From: AC-32 sp963755635 | GTDB lineage: Bacteria; Actinomycetota; Thermoleophilia; Gaiellales; Gaiellaceae | NCBI GenBank assembly: GCA_963755635.1 | Contig: CAVWKS010000019.1 | Location: forward strand, 124,001 to 188,000 | Direction: 5' to 3' | DNA length: 64,000 nt | In this document: piece after piece, positions 7,956-18,944 of the stretch | How positions within the stretch are numbered: position 1 is the first letter of the stretch | How the letters are laid out: every line of letters begins with the position of its first letter | Made by a program: the position numbers and the translations under genes | Notes under the pieces: generated by a model | Seen by the model: only the letters and a program-made list of their open reading frames with translations | What the model was told of the DNA's origin: nothing | Database searches by the model: none

Positions 7956-9085
7956 TTACGCCAGCAGGTCCGCGGTAACGCCTCCGCCGAGGAAGCGGCC
8001 GCGCTCCGTCAGCGACAGCTCGCGCCCCGCCTCGGTCTCCTCCGCGTGCACGAGGCCGAGCCGCTCGAGGCGATCGAGCGCGCGCGAGTCCACGGCCCCC
8101 TCGAGCCCGCCGAGCGCGAGCGGCTCGTCGAGCCGCAGCCCCAGCATCACCCGCTCGCCCTCGCGGACCTCCTGCGGAAGCTCCTCGAGCTCCCGCGGCG
8201 ACCGCGAGCCGGCGGCGAGCGCCGCGAGGTAGCGGCCCAGGCTCGGCGTCACGCGCCAGCGCCGACCATCGATTGTCGAAACCGCGCCGATCCCGAGGCC
8301 GAGGTAGTCCCGGCCGCGCCAGTAGGCGAGGTTGTGCCTCGAGCGCAGGTCGCGCCCGCCCGCGAGGTGCGCCGGCCGGCAGAAGTTCGCCGTCTCGTAC
8401 CAGCGATAACCGGCCGCCGTGACGCGCGCGACGACGTGCTCGAAGTACGACTCCATCGCCTCGGCCTGGCGCGCCAGCTCCGCGCCGTGCGCGTGCGTGA
8501 AGCGCGTCCCGGGCTTCGCCTCCAGCTCGTAGCAGGAGAGATGCTCGGGCTCCAGCGCGAGAGCGTCGCTCAGGTCGGCATCGAGGTCGGCGGCGCTCTG
8601 GCCGGGAATCCCGTAGATGAGGTCGAGCGAGATGTTGTCAAATCCGGCATCACGGAGAGCGTAGACGGCGCGCCGGACGTCGTCAGGGCCGGCCCGTCGC
8701 CCGAGCACCGAGAGGAGGTGCGGGCGGAAGCTCTGGGCGCCGAGCGAGACGCGGTTCACGCCGCCCCGCCGCAGCAGCTGGGCCAGCTCCGGCGTCACCG
8801 TCTCCGGGTTTGCCTCGACCGTCACCTCGTCGGCAGACGGCAACCCGCGCAGCAGCCGCTCGAGCTCTGCGGCTCCGGTGAACGTCGGGGTCCCGCCGCC
8901 AAGGAAGACGCTCTCCAGCCGCGGCGCGAGGGCGCCCCGCTCGAGCGCCAGCTCCGCGAGCAGCGCGTCGACGTAGGCGGCGTGCTGCCCGGACCGGCCC
9001 ACAACGGTCACGAAGTCGCAGTAACCGCAGCGCGACGCGCAGAACGGCAGGTGCACGTAGAGGTGCCCGACCGAGCCGGCGCTGG

Positions 9086-9089
<4 letters not shown>
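7956..9089 (-). CDS. hemW: Radical SAM heme chaperone HemW
   Basis: A 377-residue radical-SAM protein of the HemN/HemW family. GTG start in a GTGA overlap with lepA. The cluster motif is CASRCGYCDF (CxxxCxxC) at about residue 17, followed by FLGGGTPT, typical of the family. The length and CxxxCxxC spacing fit HemW, a heme-binding chaperone, rather than oxygen-independent coproporphyrinogen oxidase HemN. The lepA-hemW-hrcA-dnaJ order is classic for Gram-positive bacteria. Confidence 0.9.
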
Positions 9090-10873
<1,784 letters not shown>

Positions 10874-10885
10874 GGACTCCTGAGC

Positions 10886-11380
10886 CTAGCCGCGGTCGAG
10901 CCGCATCAGCCGGTGCGGTTTCCCCTCTTCTTCCACGTCGCGCTCGTGCCGGAAGCCGGCTTTCTCGAAGGCCCGCCACGAGCGGCGGTTTGCCTCCGCG
11001 ACGGAGGCGACGCACGCGTGCGTCTCCGGCCGCGCAAAGACGACCTCGCGCGCGAACTGCTCGAGGATCTCCACTCCGAGCCCACGGCCGAGCAGCTCCT
11101 GTTCGCCGATCAGCAGGTCGATCCCGGCGACGCCCTCGCCGACCTGCACGACTGACTCCCACTCGGGGTAGTCGCTCACGAGGTACGTCTGGATCATCCC
11201 GACGGGCCGGCCGTCGACGGAGATCAGGTAGTTGGCGGTCGGGTCGCGTCCGGCGAGCGCGTCCTCGTAGTGGGCGAGGCTCATGTCGGGCTCGCGCCAC
11301 CACTGCCGCACGTGCGGCCGCCGGAGCCATTCGGCGAGCAGCGGCAGGTCTTCGCGGACCAGGGGCTCGAAGGCGATCAC
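10886..11380 (-). CDS. GNAT acetyltransferase, AAC(6')-like
   Basis: A 164-residue GNAT protein starting at GTG in a GTGA overlap with murJ. It begins with LVREDLPLLAEWLRRPHVRQWW, the layout of AAC(6')/IucB-like acetyltransferases, and has the acetyl-CoA region IGEQELLGRGLGVEILEQFAREV and a SWRAFEKAGF C-terminal motif. Substrates in this group range from aminoglycosides to siderophore precursors; none can be named here. It is embedded between murJ and lepA and probably cotranscribed. Confidence 0.85.
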   Translation of the reverse strand: MIAFEPLVREDLPLLAEWLRRPHVRQWWREPDMSLAHYEDALAGRDPTANYLISVDGRPVGMIQTYLVSDYPEWESVVQVGEGVAGIDLLIGEQELLGRGLGVEILEQFAREVVFARPETHACVASVAEANRRSWRAFEKAGFRHERDVEEEGKPHRLMRLDRG

Positions 11381-12951
11381 GTCCCGCGCCGGCGGAGCGA
11401 GAGCAACGCCTGGAGCTCGCGCACCCCGAGCGTCCGGCAGGCGAGCCCGTACGCAGCCACGCTCGCGAGGATGGCGACGCCCAGCGAGACGATCTGCGCA
11501 CCGAGCGAGCGGCCCAGGCCGGAATCGAGGCCGCGCCAGGCGCCGTAGGAGACAACCGCGACGACCGCCGACGCGAGCACGATCTTCAGGAACGCGCGGC
11601 CGGTCTCGGCGAGCTCCATCCGGCCGAGCCGGCGGCGCAGCAGCTCGAGCAGCGCGAACGTCCCGGCGATGTTCACGAACGTCGTCGAGAGCGGGATTCC
11701 CCACGTGCCGAACCGGTAGAAGGCCGCGTCGAGCACGGCGTTCAGGCCGAGGTTCGCGAGCGCGACCGCCGTCGGGATCCACGGCGACTGCAGGCTGAAG
11801 AACGCGCGGTTGAGCATCAGCATCGTCCCGTTGAAGGTCAGCCCCGCCGCGAAGGCCGCGAGCGCGCCGGCGACGACGTGCGTCTGGTGGGGCCCGAACT
11901 GGCCACGCTGGTAGAGCAGGCGCACGATCGGCTCGGCGAGCACGGCCGAGATCACGCTCGCCGGGACGAGCAGGAAGGCGATCTGGCGCAGGCCGAGCCC
12001 GACCATGTGGCGGAAGCCGTCGAGATCGCCGCGCGCGGCGAGGCGCGAGAGCGAGGGAAACAGCACGGTCGCGACCGCGACGGAGAACATCCCCTGCGGG
12101 AGCATGTAGACGCGGAAGGCCTTGTCGATCGCGGTCGGCGCCAGCTCCGGGTCGATCAGGCGCGAGGCGAAGATCGAGTCGACGACGAGGTTGAAGTTGA
12201 TCAGCCCGAGCCCGATCGTCACCGGGACCATCAGCACGAACACGCGTCTGACGGCAGGGTCGCGCCAGTCGAGCACCATCTGCAGCCGTCCGTCGAGCCC
12301 TCGTAACCACGGGATCGGCAGTAACACCTGGATCACGGTGCCGACCACGATCGAGATCGCGTAGACGTAGAGCTTCGCGCTCATCGTGTCGGCGTGGGGC
12401 ACGCCGAGCACCAGGCCGACGATGATCGCGAGGTTCCAGAAGACCGGCGTCAGGGCGGGCACGGTGAAGTGCTCGTAGCTGTTCAGGATCCCGACGATCA
12501 CGCCCGAGACGCCGAGCAGCGCGACGATCGGGAAGAGCACGCGTGAGAGGCCGATCGCCAGCTCCTTGTCGCCGCCGGGATTGCCGAACGGGGCGATCAC
12601 CAGCGGCGCGAGCACGATGAAGAGCGCCGTCAGCGCGCCGAGCCCGAGCAGCATCAGCCAGAAGAGGGTCGACGCGACGCGCCACGCGCGCTTGCGCTCT
12701 CCCTTCTCGAGCAGCTCGCTGAAGACCGGGACGAAGGCGGACGAGAGCGCCGCGTCCGCCACGAGCGACCGCACCAGGTTCGGCACCTGGAACGCGACCG
12801 TGAACGCGTTGACCTTGCCGGCGGCGCCGAAGTAGTAGGCGGCGACGACCTCGCGGATCAGACCGAGGATGCGGGAGAGCCCGGTGGCGAACGCGAAGAT
12901 CGCCGTCGACCTCGCCAGCCGTCGGCCGCGGGCCGGGCCTCGCTCCTCCAC
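11377..12951 (-). CDS. murJ: Lipid II flippase MurJ (MviN family)
   Basis: A roughly 524-residue integral membrane protein with about 14 hydrophobic segments, of the MurJ/MviN branch of the MOP superfamily. Signatures include STAIFAFATGLSRILGLIREV at the N-terminus and PNLVRSL. MurJ flips lipid II for peptidoglycan synthesis. I chose GTG at 12951 because a TATACT box lies 7 bases upstream and the family core begins soon after. An in-frame ATG at 13041 would extend it into the divergent rpsT leader. Confidence 0.92.
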   Translation of the reverse strand: MEERGPARGRRLARSTAIFAFATGLSRILGLIREVVAAYYFGAAGKVNAFTVAFQVPNLVRSLVADAALSSAFVPVFSELLEKGERKRAWRVASTLFWLMLLGLGALTALFIVLAPLVIAPFGNPGGDKELAIGLSRVLFPIVALLGVSGVIVGILNSYEHFTVPALTPVFWNLAIIVGLVLGVPHADTMSAKLYVYAISIVVGTVIQVLLPIPWLRGLDGRLQMVLDWRDPAVRRVFVLMVPVTIGLGLINFNLVVDSIFASRLIDPELAPTAIDKAFRVYMLPQGMFSVAVATVLFPSLSRLAARGDLDGFRHMVGLGLRQIAFLLVPASVISAVLAEPIVRLLYQRGQFGPHQTHVVAGALAAFAAGLTFNGTMLMLNRAFFSLQSPWIPTAVALANLGLNAVLDAAFYRFGTWGIPLSTTFVNIAGTFALLELLRRRLGRMELAETGRAFLKIVLASAVVAVVSYGAWRGLDSGLGRSLGAQIVSLGVAILASVAAYGLACRTLGVRELQALLSLRRRGT

Positions 12952-12964
12952 GCGCCCGAGTATA
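12952..12964 (-). promoter_or_regulatory. Leaderless promoter box of murJ
   Basis: TATACT at 12959-12964 on the minus strand followed by 7 bases and the GTG start. A close match to the -10 consensus; no TTGACA-like -35 is obvious. Confidence 0.55.
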
Positions 12965-12993
12965 GGAAGGGGGACTGCTGCTACCATCGCCGC

Positions 12994-13014
12994 GGCCCGC
13001 TTTGCGGGCCTTTT
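12994..13014 (+). terminator. Hairpin with T tract in the rpsT leader
   Basis: GGCCCGC, loop TTT, GCGGGCC, then TTTT, ending 13 bases before the rpsT ATG. It has the form of a small intrinsic terminator but sits inside the leader. It could be an attenuator, an autoregulatory site for S20, or a 5' stabilising stem if transcription starts near 12994 (a weak TACCAT lies at 12982-12987). Confidence 0.5.
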
Positions 13015-13027
13015 CCAGCAACCCGCC

Positions 13028-13294
13028 ATGCCGAACATCAAGCAACAGAAGAAGCGCGTCCGGACCGCGAACGCACAGCGGCTCGAGAACCTGCGCTACG
13101 TCTCGACCGTCAAGACGCTCACCCGGCGGTTGCGCGCCGCTGTGGACGAAGGCGACCAGGAGCGCGTCGAGGCCGAGCACCGCGAGCTCGTCAGCTGGAT
13201 CGACAAGGCGACCGCGAGCGGCGCGCTGCACAAGAACGCGGCCGGGCGCAAGAAGGCACAGGCCGCTCGGCTCGTTTCCGGCGCGGGCTCCTAG
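13028..13294 (+). CDS. rpsT: 30S ribosomal protein S20
   Basis: An 88-residue basic protein beginning MPNIKQQKKRVRTANAQRLEN and ending with the ALHKNAAGRKKAQAARL region, both characteristic of S20, which binds 16S rRNA early in assembly. It is a lone plus-strand gene. It converges on holA, and the two stop codons share the four bases CTAG at 13291-13294. It diverges from murJ. A T-tailed hairpin lies in its leader. Confidence 0.97.
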   Translation: MPNIKQQKKRVRTANAQRLENLRYVSTVKTLTRRLRAAVDEGDQERVEAEHRELVSWIDKATASGALHKNAAGRKKAQAARLVSGAGS

Positions 13295-14286
13295 CTAGCC
13301 GCTCGAGCCGTCTCTCTGCCGCGCGTGATGTCCGCGAGGGCGCGCGTGAACTCGAGCTCGCCGGGAAGCGTGCTGCCGCCCTTCAACGCGGCGTCGAGCT
13401 GCGCGAGCCGGATGACCGCGTCGTCGAGCTCCTCGTGCGTGAAGTTGTTCGCCTGTTCGTAGAGCTTCTGGATGTAGAAGCGGTTGCGCTTGAGGCGGTC
13501 CGCAGCCGCGGCGGGTGGGACGCCTTGCGCCGCGAGGTGGCGGCAGTCGCGGACCCGGCCGACGTGCGAGACCAGGAGGCCCGTCACGCGCATGAGAACG
13601 TCGCGGGGCGCGTCGCCCGAGCGCTCGACGATGCGCTCGCTCGCGGCGACGGCACCTGCGACGTCGCGGCTGCCCCAGGCGTCGGTCAGGTCGAACGGCG
13701 GTGTCTCCGCTCTGGCCGGCACGAGCTCGGCGATCTCGCGCTCGGTCAGGCGCTCGCCGGCCGCCCACGTGGCGAGCTTGTCGATCTCGGTCGCGAGCTC
13801 CTGGGTGTTCTCGCCGACGAGCTCGACGAGTGCACGGGCTGCATCGGCGTCGATCCGGACTCCGCGCTCGGCGAGCTGCGCCTCGGCCCAGCGCGGCAGG
13901 TCGGCCTTGCGGCCGCGCTTCGGCAGGTCGTAGGCGAGAACCTCGCCGGCCTTCGCGACGGCCTTCGCGAGGGCTGAATCACGCTTGATCTCCTCGCCGG
14001 TCAACGCCAGCACGGTCGTCGGCGCCGGGCGGCGGAAGTAGTCCTCGAGGCCCTTCAGGTCAGCGGCCTTCCACCGCTCCACGTTCTCGACGACCACGAG
14101 GCGCCGCTCCACGGCGAAGAGCCCGAGCGCGTTGCAGGCCGCGACGACGTCGTCGGCGTGGGCCTCGAGCGCGCTGAGCGTCTCGGTCGCGTCCTCGCCG
14201 ACCCGCTCGCGCAGGCGGCGGAGGGCACGCGTGACCTTGGGCCGGTCGGTGCCGGTGATCAGATAGACCGCGGCGAGCTCTGCCAC
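13291..14286 (-). CDS. holA: DNA polymerase III delta subunit
   Basis: A 331-residue clamp-loader delta subunit starting at GTG 14286, overlapping comEC by 28 bases. It opens with AVYLITGTDRPKVTRALRRLRE, the degenerate ATPase domain of HolA, and has a helical C-terminal collar domain with KRNRFYIQKLYEQANNFTHEEL. It opens the beta clamp with the DnaX complex. The comEA-comEC-holA-rpsT neighbourhood is the standard one in Gram-positive bacteria. Confidence 0.93.
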   Translation of the reverse strand: MAELAAVYLITGTDRPKVTRALRRLRERVGEDATETLSALEAHADDVVAACNALGLFAVERRLVVVENVERWKAADLKGLEDYFRRPAPTTVLALTGEEIKRDSALAKAVAKAGEVLAYDLPKRGRKADLPRWAEAQLAERGVRIDADAARALVELVGENTQELATEIDKLATWAAGERLTEREIAELVPARAETPPFDLTDAWGSRDVAGAVAASERIVERSGDAPRDVLMRVTGLLVSHVGRVRDCRHLAAQGVPPAAAADRLKRNRFYIQKLYEQANNFTHEELDDAVIRLAQLDAALKGGSTLPGELEFTRALADITRGRETARAAS

Positions 14287-15713
14287 CGCCGCCAAGCATA
14301 GGCGCCGCCGGCGGCCGCGACGCAGCCCAGGACCAACGCTGCGGGCGTCGAGCGGACCTGCGCTCCAGGCAGACCGCCGAAGAAGCGCGCACAGGCCGCG
14401 AGGTAGGCCGCGCACCAGCCGTTGAGCCAGGCGAGCGCCAACGCTGCCGGAGGGAACGCGGCCGCGACCAGCGCGGTAGCGAAAGCGAGGTAGAGCAGCG
14501 GCGCAACGGCGAGCTCCGCGAGGGCGTTGGAGGGCACCGTCACGAGCGGGATCGCGTGGAACTGGAGCCAGAGGATCGGCGCGGTCACGATTCCGCACGC
14601 GGACGACACCGCGACGGCCGCCGCCAGCTTGCGGTGAAGCGGGTAGCCCTCCAGTACCTTCAGGAAGCGCGGGACGACCACGAAGATCGCCAGGACCGCC
14701 ACGAACGAGAGCTGGAAACCGGCGTCGAGCAGGTCATACGGGTTCGAGGCCAGCAGGACCAGCGCTCCGAAGAGCAGGAAGTACCAGCGATCGGCCGGAC
14801 GTGCGGCGAGCCAGGCGAGTGAGACGAGCGCTCCGGCGACACCGGCGCGAACGACGGAGGGCTGTGGCCCGACCGCGAGGACGTAGCTGCCGATCGCGCC
14901 CAACGCGGCGAGCTGGCCGACCCAGCGCGGCAGTCCGATGAGCCAGACGAGCGCGAGCGCGCCGGCCGCGACGAGCGCGACGTTCTGGCCCGAGACGGCG
15001 AGCAGGTGGTAGAGCCCTGAGGCTCGGAACCGCTGACGTAGGTTGTCGGAAAGCGCCTGCTCGTCACCGAGCACGATCCCTTCGACGACACCGCGGCGCT
15101 CACCGTGGAGACCCGGCGCGATCGAGCGGGCAAGCCGAGCTCGCAATGCGTCGGCGACTCCGCCGAGCCCACCTCTGTGGCCGACCAGCGTCCAGCGATC
15201 CGCGTGGAGGACGACGTGGATGCCGCGGCGCTTGAGCCACGTGTGCTCGTCGAAGCCGTGCGCCTTCGGCCGCGGCAGCCGCACGGTTGCGATCGTCTCG
15301 ATGACGGCACCCTGTGGCGGCGCGCGGCCGAGCGGAAGCTCGAGCAGGACGGATTCGTGAAACCGGAGCTCTCCGAAGCGCGTGACTTGCGCGGGAACGC
15401 GCAGCGCGAACCGGCTCCGGCGCGCCGGGCTGGTCACGACGAGCCGGGAACGCTCCGCTGTGTCGACCCGCGCTAGGAGAACGCTGCGGTCGAGCGCGTC
15501 GAGGCGCCCGCCACCCCACCACCAGCCGACGAGGAGGAGCACAGCGACCGGGAGCCAGGGGCGCGCGGGCTCGCCGGCAACAACCGCGGCAAGCACGAGC
15601 AAGCCGGCGACGAGAGCGAGCCCGAGTACAGAGCAGCGCGCGGCATTTGCACCGGCGAGTCCGAGGCAGAGCGCGGCGAGGTACGCGTGCGGCGACGCTC
15701 GCGAGGGGCTCAC
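14259..15713 (-). CDS. comEC: ComEC/Rec2 competence channel, short form
   Basis: A 484-residue polytopic membrane protein. The N-terminal DUF4131/OB region and the Competence domain are recognisable (RFRASGLYHLLAVSGQNVALVAA, the ComEC signature). It ends after the membrane domain without a C-terminal metallo-beta-lactamase (HxHxDH) domain, whereas full-length ComEC has about 750 residues. ComEC forms the inner membrane channel for DNA uptake. ATGA overlap with comEA upstream. Identity is firm; competence is inferred only. Confidence 0.88.
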   Translation of the reverse strand: MSPSRASPHAYLAALCLGLAGANAARCSVLGLALVAGLLVLAAVVAGEPARPWLPVAVLLLVGWWWGGGRLDALDRSVLLARVDTAERSRLVVTSPARRSRFALRVPAQVTRFGELRFHESVLLELPLGRAPPQGAVIETIATVRLPRPKAHGFDEHTWLKRRGIHVVLHADRWTLVGHRGGLGGVADALRARLARSIAPGLHGERRGVVEGIVLGDEQALSDNLRQRFRASGLYHLLAVSGQNVALVAAGALALVWLIGLPRWVGQLAALGAIGSYVLAVGPQPSVVRAGVAGALVSLAWLAARPADRWYFLLFGALVLLASNPYDLLDAGFQLSFVAVLAIFVVVPRFLKVLEGYPLHRKLAAAVAVSSACGIVTAPILWLQFHAIPLVTVPSNALAELAVAPLLYLAFATALVAAAFPPAALALAWLNGWCAAYLAACARFFGGLPGAQVRSTPAALVLGCVAAAGGAYAWRRWQSSPRSI

Positions 15714-16309
15714 GGCACCACCAGGTCGCGCAGCTGCTCGAGCCGCTTCGGGCCGATTCCGGGAACAGCATCGAGCTCGTCAACCGAGCTGAACGCGCCG
15801 TGCTTGGTGCGGTAGTCGAGAATCTTCTGCGCGGTCGCGGGGCCGACGCCCGGGAGCGAATCGAGCTGCTCGAGCGTCGCGGTGCTGAGCTGGATCGGCG
15901 CCGACGGTGCGCCCGCACTCGTTCCCGATCCCGTTGCCGCCGGCGCGGCCGTCGTCGTCCCGCGCAACGGCACCACCACCTGCTCGCCGTCCGCGAGCGG
16001 CGCAGCGAGGTTCACCTGGGCGAGCGCCGCCCTACGCGTCGCCCCACCCGCGCGGGCGATGGCATCGGCGATCCGCGAGCCGTCCGACAGCCGGTAGAGA
16101 CCCGGCAGCCGGACCGCCCCGACCACGTCGACCACCACCCGCGCGGAGGGGCCGGCCGCACCCGTGCCGAGACCGGTCGGCGGGGGGAGAGGCGCCGCCG
16201 GTGTAGTCGTGCCCGCGGGCAGGAGGAAGCGGGCGCCGAGCAGGAGCAGCACGAACGCGAGCGCGGCGAGCAAGAGCTGTCGCCGCCGCTGGAGGAGGAA
16301 CTCCGCCAT
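15710..16309 (-). CDS. comEA: ComEA-like DNA-binding protein (SLBB + helix-hairpin-helix)
   Basis: A 199-residue protein. A single N-terminal membrane segment (residues about 10-30) is followed by a Pro/Gly-rich linker, an SLBB domain (VVVDVVGAVRLPGLYRLSDG) and two helix-hairpin-helix motifs (LDSLPGVGPATAQKILDYR and LDAVPGIGPKRLEQL). ComEA is the membrane-anchored dsDNA receptor for uptake through ComEC, whose gene overlaps it by ATGA. The upstream region carries inverted repeats. Confidence 0.92.
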   Translation of the reverse strand: MAEFLLQRRRQLLLAALAFVLLLLGARFLLPAGTTTPAAPLPPPTGLGTGAAGPSARVVVDVVGAVRLPGLYRLSDGSRIADAIARAGGATRRAALAQVNLAAPLADGEQVVVPLRGTTTAAPAATGSGTSAGAPSAPIQLSTATLEQLDSLPGVGPATAQKILDYRTKHGAFSSVDELDAVPGIGPKRLEQLRDLVVP

Positions 16310-16501
16310 GTCCCGAGCGTGCCCGAGAAAGTGTCACGCGTGGGTGACGCCTTTGTGCCGAAAGCGCGACGAAATCGGCACACATTCGTGACGCGCGCGT
16401 GCGCGTGGCGGCGGTACCGTCCCTAACCCCCACCCTCCCAGGGGCTCTCGCGCGCGCGTACGCGCGCGCGAAAGAAGAAACGTCACTGAAGTACGCGTGG
16501 G
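16310..16501. promoter_or_regulatory. comEA upstream region with repeats and a 24-base palindrome
   Basis: The gap between leuS and comEA. It holds GTGCCGA (16355-16361) and its complement TCGGCAC (16375-16381) as an inverted repeat; GTCACGC/GTGACGC copies at 16333-16339 and 16344-16350; and a perfect 24-base palindrome of alternating CG around GTAC at 16448-16471, a candidate cruciform or Z-DNA sequence. No T tract follows the palindrome in either direction, so it is not a classic terminator. Confidence 0.5.
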
Positions 16502-18934
16502 CTAAACGACGATGTTGACCAGGCGTCCGGGAACGACGATCGTCTGGCGCACCTGCTTGCCGTCCAGGTGAGCCTGGACGCGAGACGACGCGAGCGCGCG
16601 CTCGACCAGCTGCTCATCCGACTCGCCGACCGAGGCCTCGATGCGGTCGCGGACCTTGCCGTTGACCTGGATCACGAGCTCGAACGTCTCGCGCACGAGC
16701 TGCGACTCGTCGGCGACGGGCCACGGCTCCTCCCACAGCCGCGAGTGGCCCAGCGCAGCCCACAGCTCCTCGGCCGCATGCGGGGCGTACGGCTGGATCA
16801 GAGAAACCGCCGTCTCGCTCGCGAAGCGCGCGTCCGGCGCGGCCACGTCCCGCGCCAGCTCGTTGACCAGCTCCATCACCGCCGCGATCGCCGTGTTGAA
16901 CGACTCGCGCCGCCCGATGTCGTCGGTCACCTTCGCGATTGTCTCGTTGGCCTTGCGCGTCAAAGCGCCCGCCCCATCAGAGCGCGCCTCAGCGTCCACG
17001 ACCTCGCCCACGATCCGCCACAGCCGCCGGACGAAGCGAACCATCCCCTCGAACGCCTCCTCCGTGAACTCCATGTCCTGGTCGGCCGGCCCGATGAAGA
17101 GCATCGCCAGCCGCACCGGATCCGCGCCGTAGCGCTCCACGAACTCGTCGGGCCCGATCACGTTCCCTTTCGACTTCGACATCTTCGCGCCGCCGTACTG
17201 CACCCAGCCGTTGCCGTGGAAGCGGGCAAAGGGCTCGCGGAAGCCGACCATTCCGAGATCGGCCAGCGCCTTCTGGAAGAAGCGCGCGTAGATCATGTGC
17301 ATCGTCGCGTGGTCGACCCCGCCCTGGTAGTAGTCGACCGGCCCCCAGTAGTCGACGAGCTCGCGCTCGAACGGCGCGCGGTCGTTGTGGGGGTCGCAGT
17401 AACGCAGGAAGTACCACGACGAGTCGACGAACGTGTCCATCGTCTCCGGCTCGCGCCGTCCCTCGCCGCCGCACTTCGGGCACTCGACACGCATCCACTC
17501 CTCGTTGGACTCGAGCGGTGCCTTCCCCTTCGGCAGGTAGTCCTCGATCTCCGGCAGGATCACCGGCAAGTCCTCCTCCGGAACCGTGACGACACCGCAG
17601 CTCCCGCAATAGACGATCGGAATCGGGCAGCCCCAGTACCGCTGCCGCGAGAACCCCCAGTCGCGCAGGCGGAACGACACGGCGGGCCGCGCGGCGTGCT
17701 TCTCCTGGAGCCACTCGACGATCGCGCGGGCGCCCTCGGGCGCGGGCATCCCCGAGAACTGGCCCGAGTCGACCAGCCGCTCGTTGTCCGAATGCTCGAC
17801 GAACGCGCCGCCCTCCGCCCCGCCTTCTGCACCTTCCGGCGCGACGACCGTCCGCACCGGCAACCCGAACCGCTGCGCGAAGGCGAAGTCCCGCTCGTCG
17901 TGCGCCGGCACGGCCATGATCGCACCCGTGCCGTACTCCATCAGCACGTAGTCGGAGACCCAGACCGGGATCGGCTCGCCCGTCGCCGGGTTGGTCACGT
18001 GACGACCCGTGAAGACACCGGTCTTCTCACGCTCGGGATCGATCCGCTCGGCCGACGGGCCGCCTGCCAGCCGCACGTACTCCATCACCTCGTCCTCGTG
18101 CGGGGTCCCCGCGACCAGCCGCGCAACGAGCTCGTGCTCCGGCGCGAAGACGAAGAACGTCGCCCCGAACAAAGTGTCCGGCCGGGTCGTGAAGACCGGC
18201 ACGTCGATGTCCAGCTCCTCGATCCGGAACAGGATCTCCGCGCCCTCGGAGCGGCCGATCCAGTTCCGCTGCATCGCGACGATCCGCTCCGGCCACTGCA
18301 GCCCGTCGAAGTCGAGCATCTCGTCCGCATAGGCGGTCGTGCGGAAGAACCACTGCTCCAGGTTGCGCGCCTCGACGACCGCGCCGCAGCGCTCGCAGCG
18401 GCCGTCCTTGACCTGCTCGTTCGCCAGGACCGTCTGGTCGTTCGGGCACCAGTTCACCGGCGAGGCCTTGCGGTACGCCAGCCCGGCCTCGTACAGCTTC
18501 AGGAAGAGCCACTGCGTCCAGCGGTAGTAGTCCGGGCGGTGCGCCGCCAGCTCCCGGTCCCAGTCGATCGCCCAGCCGACGCGCTTCATGAACGCGCGGA
18601 TGTGCTCGATGTTGCGCTCCGTCGACTCCCGAGGAGGGTCGCCGCCGCGAATCGCGGCGTTCTCGGCAGGCAGGCCGAACGAGTCCCAGCCCATCGGTCG
18701 CATCACCTCGTGGCCCGTGCGCCGCTGGAAGTGCGCGCGTACGTCGCCCAGCGTGTAGACGAGCATGTGGCCCATGTGCAGCGTGCCCGAGGGGTACGGC
18801 AGCTGCTCGAGCACGTAGCGCTTGTCCGGGTTGCGCGGCGTGCCCGGCGGCGGGTTCGGGACCGCGAAGGCACGCGCCTCCTCCCAGACCTGCTGCCACT
18901 TCGGTTCGATTGTGTGCGGGTCGTACGGTTCCAT
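16502..18934 (-). CDS. leuS: Leucyl-tRNA synthetase
   Basis: An 810-residue class I synthetase. It has HMGH in GTLHMGHML near residue 50, the CP1 editing domain with TTRPDTLFGATF, and KMSKS in AKMSKSKGN near residue 585. I take ATG 18934, since GGAGGCGAG lies immediately upstream, rather than ATG 18952, which falls inside the terminator T tract. A leader with a short Leu-codon ORF and an intrinsic terminator precedes it, suggesting attenuation. Confidence 0.97.
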   Translation of the reverse strand: MEPYDPHTIEPKWQQVWEEARAFAVPNPPPGTPRNPDKRYVLEQLPYPSGTLHMGHMLVYTLGDVRAHFQRRTGHEVMRPMGWDSFGLPAENAAIRGGDPPRESTERNIEHIRAFMKRVGWAIDWDRELAAHRPDYYRWTQWLFLKLYEAGLAYRKASPVNWCPNDQTVLANEQVKDGRCERCGAVVEARNLEQWFFRTTAYADEMLDFDGLQWPERIVAMQRNWIGRSEGAEILFRIEELDIDVPVFTTRPDTLFGATFFVFAPEHELVARLVAGTPHEDEVMEYVRLAGGPSAERIDPEREKTGVFTGRHVTNPATGEPIPVWVSDYVLMEYGTGAIMAVPAHDERDFAFAQRFGLPVRTVVAPEGAEGGAEGGAFVEHSDNERLVDSGQFSGMPAPEGARAIVEWLQEKHAARPAVSFRLRDWGFSRQRYWGCPIPIVYCGSCGVVTVPEEDLPVILPEIEDYLPKGKAPLESNEEWMRVECPKCGGEGRREPETMDTFVDSSWYFLRYCDPHNDRAPFERELVDYWGPVDYYQGGVDHATMHMIYARFFQKALADLGMVGFREPFARFHGNGWVQYGGAKMSKSKGNVIGPDEFVERYGADPVRLAMLFIGPADQDMEFTEEAFEGMVRFVRRLWRIVGEVVDAEARSDGAGALTRKANETIAKVTDDIGRRESFNTAIAAVMELVNELARDVAAPDARFASETAVSLIQPYAPHAAEELWAALGHSRLWEEPWPVADESQLVRETFELVIQVNGKVRDRIEASVGESDEQLVERALASSRVQAHLDGKQVRQTIVVPGRLVNIVV

Positions 18935-18944
18935 CTCGCCTCCA

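Noticed and set aside
6665..7960. CIRCE operator near hrcA or dnaJ
   Set aside because: No TTAGCACTC-N9-GAGTGCTAA or close variant is present; the central hairpin at 6803-6819 does not match.
10883..10888. TAGGCT as a sure promoter of lepA
   Set aside because: The TAG is the stop codon of the preceding GNAT gene, so the match may be fortuitous; not listed as a separate feature.
16394..16445. T-box-like GGTACCGC sequence on the minus strand upstream of comEA
   Set aside because: Only the palindromic GGTACC core matches; the full T-box bulge context and specifier stem are absent, and the downstream gene is not amino-acid related.
16448..16471. CG palindrome as an intrinsic terminator of leuS
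   Set aside because: No T tract follows on the minus strand (GAGAGCCCC follows), so it lacks the terminator form.
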